Below are positions 56,013 to 64,000 of a stretch of 64,000 nt of DNA, piece after piece. The number at the start of each line of letters is the position of its first letter. Position 1 is the first letter of the stretch. The DNA lies in assembly GCA_020465985.1 (NCBI GenBank), contig JAANYP010007168.1, positions 1 through 64,000 of the forward strand, given 5' to 3'. Under the pieces are notes generated by a model. The model ran no database searches, was not told where the DNA came from, and saw nothing but the letters and a program-made list of their open reading frames with translations. A program made the position numbers and the translations under genes. The stretch is from Centrapalus pauciflorus. Taxonomy: Eukaryota > Streptophyta > Magnoliopsida > Asterales > Asteraceae.

Positions 56013-58225
56013 TGTCACACCCCGATACCCCGCTTGGCAACGATGCGTGACGTCGCGGAATCAAAGGCATAATCATAATGAACGACCTCTAAATGGGACG
56101 TTTTCGAAATACATAGATTAAAATATCATTTTACAATCAGTACGATAATAGAGTTCACGAATAATGGAGATTAAAGTACATGACCAAAAATAATAAATAA
56201 ACTAGTTATGCAATTAAATCACCATGTTTGGTTATAAAATTCTCCGTGACTCCCAAAAACTTGTAAATTCGACACTTTGCCATGTATGTGGAATGTGGCC
56301 CTTAAGATCCTGAGAAAAACATGCTAAATACGTCAACATAAAGTTGGTGAGCTCGTAGGTTTACTCGACCAACCCGGATGGGGGCGTCAACCCAAATAAA
56401 TCTATCCACAATATTCACGTTTACGTAGTAATTAAGGGTTCATGATTGAGGGCGGTGGTGAAGTAACAATCTTATGTAATACGAAAAATGATTCAAGTAC
56501 TTGTGTCCATATAAAATAAAAATGTTGAACATGTATTGTCACCCCAAAATAATAAGAACAATTAATAATGGGGCTATGAAAACTCACCGTAAAATGTGAT
56601 GGCAAAATGAGCGTAAAATGGAAGTTTCTTTGATGGCTTGTGATGAACGTGATGTGTTTAACCGAGTCCTAAATGGTGCGAGGGACTTAATAACTCCCAT
56701 AAATAATGATATGCATGTATCTGGGTTTTTATGTTTTTAAATCACCCAACTTAACAAGTTATAAATAAAACCCACTTAAAAACGTTAAGTTTATACATAT
56801 AATTTTCTAGCTTTTATCGAGGTTTTTCGGCCTACTTTGTGGCTGTTTTTGAACAAGCTCCAAAACGATTTGGGCTTTGGTTTTCAAAGTCATAAAACTA
56901 CTATAAACAATGAATTTTTCAAGGTAAAAACGGCCATTTTTCAAGGTTTTTAGGTTAGGAAAAAGGCTCGTTAAAAACCCTATGTTGGCCATTTTAGAGC
57001 TGTTAGACTTTTCGGTTCCCAAATATTATTTAGGGGTTCCAAAATCCGTATTAAATTATGAAAAACTTCAAATATTTAGTTAAGAAATAGATCTAACTTC
57101 TGAAACAAGAATCAAATCATTTTGTTAAGTTTTGAAATAGTTAAGATTTTTCAAAGTCGGTGTAATGTTTCTGCCGAAAAATCCGGATTTCATAACCTTG
57201 AAACAACTTGTGATTCTTGCTGTTTATTCAAAAACCACATGTATAAAAGGCTATGAAACACATTTATATAACTTGTTTTCATATTATTCATGCTTTCATT
57301 ATGTGTTTATAGATTTATAAACATATATGAAGAAACAAACTTTAAAACTAAAAGTTAGATGTTCATAACTTGGTTTTTGATAAACTTTGTTGTTGTTGGT
57401 GATTATATATTATTATGCAAAACTTATATAAACATAATACAAGAAGTTATAAGTTAGTATTTACTTACTTTGAGGTATTAGAAGCATGAAATGAAGTAGA
57501 AGTTGAAATTTTGAAAGGTTGCAGCAAGAACACTTGAAATAAACTTGAAGAACACTTGAAAGAACAAAAGTTGCAAACTTTTGGCTTTGGTTGACATCTT
57601 GGCCGATTTTTTTGAGTGAAATGAGAGAGTTTTCTTGTGTTTTGGAGGTGTGAGAATGAATGGAAGTGAGCTCTCTATTTCTAGAGAAATTTTGGTCTTT
57701 CAAAGTGGAGGTTGAGTAAGGATTTGGATGAAATGAAAGGGTATGATGAATGAGGATTTGATGGTGATAGTGTAAGGTTGTTTTAATAAAAAAAAAGTCA
57801 AACTCTATAAAAGGACTACCTATGGGCAGATTTTATGATGTATTTTCATTTTTTTTTGTATAAAAGTATTTCTTGTATTTCCTTTTTTATGTACATTCAT
57901 AAATACTTGTGAATGCATTAGTTTAATGAATTGCTTTAGTCTTGCATATTTAATGTTAAGTAAGTTTGTTAGTACATGATTAGTGTCACTAACCTTAATT
58001 TAATTATGTACTTAGTTGAATTAATCTATCGTATTGTAAATCGATCGGATAAATAAATTTGTCGTTTCATCGCACAGATGAAATTGTTTCTAATTGAGAT
58101 GAATTTCCTTATGAAATTTGTTAATCACATTGATTAATTGTTAATGACCACTGATTAGGTTATAACTTGTTAATAACTACTGATTAAGTTATGATTACTA
58201 ACCTGATTTTGTGCCGGTTGTTACA
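56013..58225 (-). repeat. 3' LTR of Gypsy G5
   Basis: 2213 bp, TGTAACAACCGGC at 58225 to GGGGTGTGACA at 56013 on the minus strand. A splice-donor-like GTAAGT starts at 57468 and an acceptor-like TTTTTCTCAG ends at 56310. The TATA position (57674-57686) reads TCTAGAAATAGAG, one base off the TATAAATAG of the 5' LTR. Confidence 0.9.
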
Positions 58226-58241
58226 GTCTCCCCCTGTTAAG
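58226..58241 (-). other. Polypurine tract of Gypsy G5
   Basis: CCCTTAACAGGGGGAGAC-type run on the minus strand, directly before the LTR. Confidence 0.88.
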
Positions 58242-58259
58242 GGAATTTCGTCCTGAAAT

Positions 58260-59345
58260 TTTATCATGTATCCTCAAGGGTCTTGTTAGTTGAGAAGAGG
58301 TTAGGGTATTTCTGTTTCATTTGATCTTCGCGTTCCCAGGTGAATTCTGGACCACGTCTAGAATTCCATCTGACTTTCACAATAAGAATGTGACTTTGCT
58401 ATAATCTTTTCACCTCACGGTCCATGATTTCTACCGGCTCTTCGACAAAACAAAGTTTATCATCGATCTGGATTTCTTCCAAAGGAATAAAAAGTGCTTC
58501 ATCTGACAAACACTTCTTCAGGTTTTGACACATGGAAGGTATTGTGCACGCTGTTAAGCTCTGGCGGTAGGTCGAACTGATAGGCTACAGGACCAATTCT
58601 CTTCAGGACTTTGAATGGCCCGATGTAACGAGGATTCAGCTTTCCTCGTTTTCCAAAACGTACTACGCCCTTCCATGGTGAGACTTTCAGCAATACTATT
58701 TCTCTTACTTGAAACTCCAGAGACTTCCGCCTCACATCTGCATAGCTCTTATGACGATCTTGTGCAGCTTTTAATCGATTCCGAATCTGCACTATCTTTT
58801 CGGTGGTCTCAATGATCTCTGTGCCCATTACTTGACTATCCCCAACTTCGGCCCAGCAGAGAGGTGATCGACACTTCCATCCGTATAGTGCCTCAAATGG
58901 AGCAGCCTTAAGACTCGTGTGGTAGCTTTTGTTGTACGAGAACTCCACTAAAGACAAATGTGTATCCCAGCTCTTCTCGAATTTGATTACACAGGCTCTC
59001 AACATATCCTCTAGCGTTTGGATCGTTCTTTCACTCTGACCATCCGTCTAAGGGTGATATGTGATACTCGTGTCTAAGTTTGTACCCAAAGCTTGCTGTA
59101 ATGACTGCCAAAATCTGGATGTGAATCTTCTATCTCTATCTGAAATGATTGAGACAGGCACTCCATGCCTAGAGACGACTTCCTTGAGGTAAATTTGAGC
59201 CAGCTTATTCATCTTGTCGGTCTCTTTAATCGGTGGAAACTGCACGGACTTTGTAAGGCAGTCAACTATTAACCAAATTGTATCATACGCACTTGATGTC
59301 TTTGCCAGTTTCGTTATGAAGTCCATGGTTATCCGTTCCCACTTC
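58260..59345 (-). pseudogene. Integrase with chromodomain-like tail, Gypsy G5
   Basis: Core pieces at 59048-59326 (first Asp in MDFITKLAK, second in ISDRDRRFTSRFW) and 58499-59005 (YHTSLKAAPFEALYGWKC, SPWKGVVRFGKRG, HNTFHVSK). A TAG at 59048-59050 interrupts the core just before the DGQSERT segment with the catalytic Glu. After a shift near 58490, the tail EEPVEIMDREVKRL and VRWNSRRGPEF matches chromovirus chromodomain-like ends. Confidence 0.87.
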
Positions 59346-59362
59346 CATTGGGGAATCTTTGG

Positions 59363-60924
59363 TTATTGCGATAACCCAGATGGTTTCTGATGTTCTGCCT
59401 TAACTTTGGAGCACGTTAAGCACTTGCTGACATATGTGGCAACGCCAGCCTTCATGTTAGGCCACCAGTACAGCTCCTTGAGATCATGATACAGCTTATC
59501 GGATCCAGGGTGAACATCGTATCTTGATTTGTGTCCTTCATCCATCACCAACTTTCTTACTCCACCAAACCTAGGTAACCAGACTCTATTGATGAAATAT
59601 CGGTTCCCATTAGCCCTTATCTCAAACTGTTTATCCATCCTCTCAGGACTTCACTCTTTATATTTTCCTCCTTAACAGCTTCCATTTACACATCATGAAT
59701 TAAGGAAGGAAGGTTTGGTTGTATGGTCATCACTAGGGCTCGTACTCTGAATGGCTTAGCTTGTTCTTTTCGGCTCAGAGTGTCTGCAACCACATTAGCT
59801 TTCCCCGGGTGATAGCGAATCTCACAGTCGTAATCACTTAATAGCTCCATCCAATGGCGCTGCCTCATATTCAACTATTTCTGGTTCAAGATGTTTATGA
59901 TCCGTGAATACAGTACACTTCGTACCGTACAGGTATGTCTCCAAATTTTTAGGGCAAAAACTACTGCTCCTAACTCCAAGTCGTGTGTTGTGTAATTCAC
60001 CTCGTGAACCTTCAGTTGTCATGAAGCGTAGGCTATGACCTTATCCTTCTGCATTAACACACAACCCAACCCGTTGTGTGAAGCATCGCAGTAAACTACA
60101 AAGTTCTTGCTTCCTATGGGTTGGGACAAAATAGGCGTGTTGCACAACTTGTGCTTCAATAACTGGAATGCCGCCTCTTGGTAATCACCCCAATCATACT
60201 GAACGTCCTTTCGGGCCAGTTCTGTTAGAGATCCGGCAATCTTTGAGAACTTTTTGATAAATCGCCTATAATATCCGGAAAAACCTAGGAATTGGCGTAT
60301 CTCCGTGGGGGTTCTAGGAGTTGCCCAATTCTTGATTGCTTCGATTTTTGTAGGGTCAACCTGAATTCCTTTACTAGTTGATCACATGACCGAGGAATTT
60401 TACTTCTCTTAGCCAAAACTCACACTTTAAAACTTTGGCATATAGTTGTTGTTTCCCCAACAACTCCAAAATTAGCTTCAAATGTTGCTCATGTTCCTCC
60501 TTGTTTCGTGAGTAGATTAAGATGTCATCTATGAATACAATCACGAATTTGTCCAAGTACTGTTTACACACACGATTCATAAGGTCCATGAAGACGGCTG
60601 GCGCATTGGTCAGTCCTAATGGCGTCACTTGGAATTCATAATGACCATACCAGGTTCTGAAAGTTGTCTTGGGAATATCCTCCTCGCGAACTTTGACCTG
60701 ATTATAACTAGACCTTAGATCAATCTTCGAATAGAAGCTTGACCCTTGGAGTTGGTCAAACAGGTCATCGATCCTTGGGAGAGGGTATTGATTCTTTATG
60801 GTTAGCTTATTTAGTTCCCGATAGTCGATACACATCCAGATGTTTCGTCCTTCTTCTTTACAAACAAAACCGGAGCTCCCCAGGGTGAGGAACTCAGTCT
60901 GATAAATCCTTTATCCAAAAGCTC
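59363..60924 (-). pseudogene. Reverse transcriptase / RNase H of Gypsy G5
   Basis: RT in 60374-60835 (MCIDYRELNKLTIKNQYPL, YSKIDLRSSYNQ, catalytic FIDDILIYSR). The start of RT lies in another frame near 60836-60920. RNase H is degraded (59834-60370) but keeps HKHLEPEIVE-like and HPGKANVVADTLSRKE segments. 59363-59638 is the integrase zinc-binding region (GHKSRYDVHPGSDK, CLTCSKVKAEHQKP). Confidence 0.87.
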
Positions 60925-61836
60925 CTACAGCTGATTGGACAGTTCTTGCATTTCCGATGGGGCTAAACGGTATGGAGCTCGTGCCACTGGTGCCGCCCCT
61001 GGCACTAAGTCGATTTGGAATTCGACTTGTTTTGATGGCGGGAGTCCAGGAAGGTCTTCTGGAAAGACGTTGGGGTAATCACGGACCACAGGAATATCAT
61101 CAAGTCGCTTCTCATTCGGCTCCTTTTCCGTCATGTGGACTAGGATTGCTTGACAACCTTTTCGCAGACACTTCAGAGTCCTTAGACAAGAATGATGCTT
61201 ACTTTGGTGTTTCTCCATTCGCCTTGGACAGTTAGGACCTTTTTGTTGGCTAACGGTATGCGCACCATCTTCTTATCGCACACGATTTTCGCACGGTTCT
61301 TCGATAACCAATCCATGGCTATAACTAGGGCAAAACTTCCCAATTTGACGGGCAATAAATCTATTTCAAATTTTTGACCTACTAGTTCTAAAGAACATCC
61401 TCGAATTATGTTATTAGTTTTTAGTGTGTTACCGTCAGCGAACCTCTATAGCATACGTGGCACTTAATGGGGTAAGAGTGGCCTTTATCTGCTTAGTAAA
61501 CTTAGTGGATATAAAGCTCCTATCAGCACCGGTATCAAACAGAATAAAAGCATAAGCGTTGTTGAGAAGAAACGTACCCGTGACCACATCGGGATTCTGT
61601 CTTGCTTCCCCACTGCCCATGACAAAAGCTCTTCCTTGAACTCCCCTGACATTCTTTAACTTTGGGCAGTCCTTTTTGAAATGCCCTGCAACTCCACACT
61701 CAAAACACCCATTTTGAGATCCGTTGTTGGTGCCGGGATTGGAAGCTCTGCAATCCTTGGTTAGATGACCCTGTCTCTTACACTTGCCACAGGGATTCGT
61801 ACATTGTCCGTGTGATGATAATTGCACTTGCTGCAA
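60925..61836 (-). pseudogene. Gag zinc knuckles and aspartic protease of Gypsy G5
   Basis: 61435-61836 holds the knuckles CGKCKRQGHLTKDC and CFECGVAGHFKKDC and the retropepsin motif ILFDTGADRSFIS. After a frame break near 61430, the protease-RT linker VVRDYPNVFPEDLPGLPPS is in 60925-61218. Confidence 0.87.
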
Positions 61837-62727
61837 TAGGGTTTGTTGCCAGTGTAGCTTTTCTTTGATTCAGACCTAGCTACGTAAGCCTTGATGGTCT
61901 CCTGCTTCTTTTGTTGGTTCCCTGAGTTCTTTCCTGAGCGGTCTTCCCATTTCCGCTTGTGGTCATTAGACTTTGCAACTGTTGCCCCCTGACGTACTAC
62001 TTGATCCATCAAGTTATGTGCCATACGGATGGCGTTCTGAATCGTCGTTGGGTTTGAAGAGGTCACATTTCCTTGGATCTGAGGAGAGAGTCCCCATATG
62101 TATCGCTCGACCCTTTTATATTCCGGAGAGAAAGCCAGGTGCCGTAGGTAAGCTCTATTCGGCCCGGAGCATTGATTCCCCATAACGAATAGGCTACCAT
62201 TCCGGGGCATAGCAAGCTCAGCTCATGGAAACGGTTTGTATACCCAGCAATATCCGTTCCTTTCATCGTCAAATTCCAAAACTCAGACTCCATCTTTTGG
62301 AGCTCGTTTCTCGGGCAATATTCGTCCGTCATCATCCTCTTCAAATCAGTCCATGGGAGTAGATATGTCGTGTCGATCCCGACAGACTGCACATATGAGT
62401 TCCACCACGTAAGGGCTCCATCCTAAAGTGTATGAGTGGCGAACTTCACCTTGTTTTCTTCAGCGCAATTGCTGACTCAGAATACGGACTCCAGTTTCTC
62501 AAACCATCGAGTAAGAACAATGGCACCTTCCGTGCAATTGAAATACCTAGGTTGGCAGCCTAGGAAGCCTTTGATGCTGCAACCCCGTGGGTTATTCTCC
62601 GCTCCTATAGCAACTCCACTGCTTCCGAATCCATTTTGGCGGTTGCTTTCAAGAGCTGCGATGGCATCGGCTACCCTTTGAGCTACCAGTCACTCAATTT
62701 CCGTGGTGTTCGTCTTTCGTGGTGGCA
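61837..62727 (-). pseudogene. Gag (capsid) of Gypsy G5
   Basis: Probable start ATG at 62727 (MPPRKTNTTEIE). Stops follow within the first 40 codons and again near 62425. Capsid segments ALTWWNSYVQ, WTDLKRMMTDEYCPRNE and FHELSLLCPGMV are visible, then MAHNLMDQVVRQG. 61761-62210 and 62063-62392 are the longest open pieces. Confidence 0.85.
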
Positions 62728-62910
62728 TGATCTTGAATTTTAGAGAAAATTAACACGGTGTAATAAGATAAGTCTATGGGTTTGAATTTTTCTAGGGAAA
62801 ATAGTCATACTACATATCATCAACACAGATTTATAATAAACTTAATTTTTTACTAAACATTGCTTGATATATAATCTTATACAACATGGGGTCGGGGTTT
62901 CCCTGAAAAA
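62728..62910 (-). other. Shortened leader of Gypsy G5
   Basis: No ORF and no primer-binding site. It joins directly to the middle of the LTR at about 62911, so the inner LTR half and the PBS are deleted. Confidence 0.7.
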
Positions 62911-63929
62911 ATTCAAACCACATGTACAAAAGGCTATGAAACACATTTATATAACTTGTTTCATATTATTCATGGTTTCATTATGTGTTTATATATTTAT
63001 AAACACATTTGAAGAAACAAACTTTAAAACTAAAAGTTAGATGTTCATAGCTTGGTTTTTGATGAACTTTGTTGTTGTTGGTGATTATATATTATTATGC
63101 ATGACTTATCTAAACATAAATACAAGAAGTTATAAGTTAGTATTTATTTACTTTGAGGCATTAGAAGCATGAAATCAAGTAGAAGTTGAAATTTTGAAAG
63201 GTTGCACCAAGAACACTTGAAATAAACTTGAAGAACACTTGAAAGAAAAAAAGTTGCAAACTTTTGGCTTTGGTTGATACCTTGGCTGATTTTTTTGAGT
63301 GAAATGAGAGAGTTTTCTTGTGTTTTGGAGGTGTGAAAATGAATGGAAGTGAGCTCTCTATTTATAGAGAAAATTTGGTCTTTCAAAGTGGAGGTTGACT
63401 AAGGATTTGGATGAAATGAAAGGGTATGATGAATGATGTCTTGATGGTGATAGTGTAAGGTTGTTTTAATAAAAAAAAAGAAGTCAAACTCTATAAAATG
63501 ACTATGGGAAGATTTTATGATGTATTTATGATGTATTTTCATATTTTTTTTGTATAAAAATATTTCCAAATGTATTTTTGTATTTCCTTTTTTATGTAAA
63601 TTAATAATACTTATGAATGCATTAGTTTAATGAATTGTTTTAGTCTTGCATAATTAATGTTATGTAAGTTTGTTAGTACATGATTAGTGTCATTAATTTT
63701 AATTTAATTATGTACTTAGTTGAATTAATCCATCGTATCGTAAATCGAGCGGATTAATAAATTTGCTGTTTCATCGCACAGATGAAATAGATCTAATTGA
63801 GATGAATTTCCTTATGAAATTTGTTAATCACATTGATTAATTGTTAATGACCACTGATTAGGTTATAACTTGTTAATAACTACTGATTAAGTTATGATTA
63901 CTAACATGATTTTGTGCCGGTTGTTTACA
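62911..63929 (-). repeat. 5' LTR of Gypsy G5, inner half deleted
   Basis: About 1019 bp, matching 57236-58225. It starts TGTAAACAACCGGC on the minus strand and retains the presumed U3 and the first leader exon. Confidence 0.88.
63358..63369 (-). promoter_or_regulatory. TATA box in the G5 5' LTR
   Basis: CTATAAATAGAG on the minus strand, about 560 bp from the LTR start. The matching site of the 3' LTR is mutated. Confidence 0.65.
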
Positions 63930-63934
63930 GTTTA
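63930..63934 (+). other. Target-site duplication (right) of Gypsy G5
   Basis: GTTTA, matching 56008-56012. The remaining 66 bases to the window end show nothing recognisable. Confidence 0.85.
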
Positions 63935-64000
63935 GTTGCAGGAATGGTTGATATGTTAATTTTTTCTAAATGACAATTATTTCATTATACTCAATAACAT

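Larger units (their letters stand above)
56013..63929 (-). mobile_element. Gypsy (Ty3) chromovirus-like element G5
   Basis: 7917 bp between GTTTA duplications. Minus-strand order: partial 5' LTR, leader, gag, protease, RT, RNase H, integrase with chromodomain-like tail, polypurine tract, full 3' LTR. Many stops and shifts. An internal deletion removed the inner half of the 5' LTR together with the primer-binding site, so this copy cannot be copied normally. Same family as G4. Confidence 0.9.

Overview
The window looks like repeat-rich intergenic DNA from a large eudicot plant genome. I see no host gene, tRNA or rRNA. Nearly all of it is LTR retrotransposons of the Ty1/Copia and Ty3/Gypsy groups, nested in or broken by one another. 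Tentatively the plant is Asteraceae-like: from memory, the extra 3' ORF of one Copia element resembles proteins labelled 'synaptobrevin, longin-like domain' in Asteraceae annotations. I could not check this.

Layout. 1-6238: SIRE-like Copia element 1 (minus strand, cut by the window edge, with one LTR at 5575-6238). 6239-13474: Gypsy chromovirus G1 (minus), with element 1 inserted at the end of its 3' LTR and Copia element 4 inserted in its 5' LTR. 13475-20039: Copia element 4 (plus), cut off at the start of reverse transcriptase. 20040-24483: a very long LTR-like block (minus). 24484-25240: a degenerate Copia LTR fragment and unassigned DNA. 25241-29237: decayed Gypsy G4 (plus) with a 2.5-kb 3' LTR. 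29238-33650: two oppositely oriented pieces, each 'ORF3 C-terminal part + LTR', around an ORF3 N-terminal domain. About 30774-52074: old Copia element 3 (minus). It is split in its gag by the young, nearly complete Copia element 2 (39074-49853, plus), which has target-site duplication CCTCT. 52075-56007: gag-like fragments, a 42-bp tandem repeat and a possible minus-strand primer-binding site. 56013-63929: Gypsy G5 (minus) with target-site duplication GTTTA.

How the parts work. Each autonomous element codes for Gag (RNA packaging, zinc knuckles), an aspartic protease, integrase and reverse transcriptase/RNase H. Copia has the order PR-IN-RT-RH. Gypsy has PR-RT-RH-IN plus a chromodomain-like tail. 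The SIRE-like Copia elements add an ORF3 after pol, which has no assigned function here. In two families ORF3 is preceded at similar spacing by a TATA-like box, so it may have its own promoter.

Most unusual signals: (1) several element families carry dense clusters of a family-specific short word, often as inverted pairs (AAGCTG, AACCTGTT, AAGTTC, TTCGG/CCGAA, TTTCGGTA, TCTCGAA) in LTRs, leaders or near ORF3; (2) the ORF3 gene, present in divergent families; (3) LTR-internal leader introns with matching splice signals in two Gypsy copies; (4) the inverted ORF3/LTR pair at 29.2-33.7 kb; (5) a sharp indel-rich stretch at 1-1650 that looks like a sequence-quality problem. Most coding regions are broken by stops or frameshifts. 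Element 2 is the best preserved.
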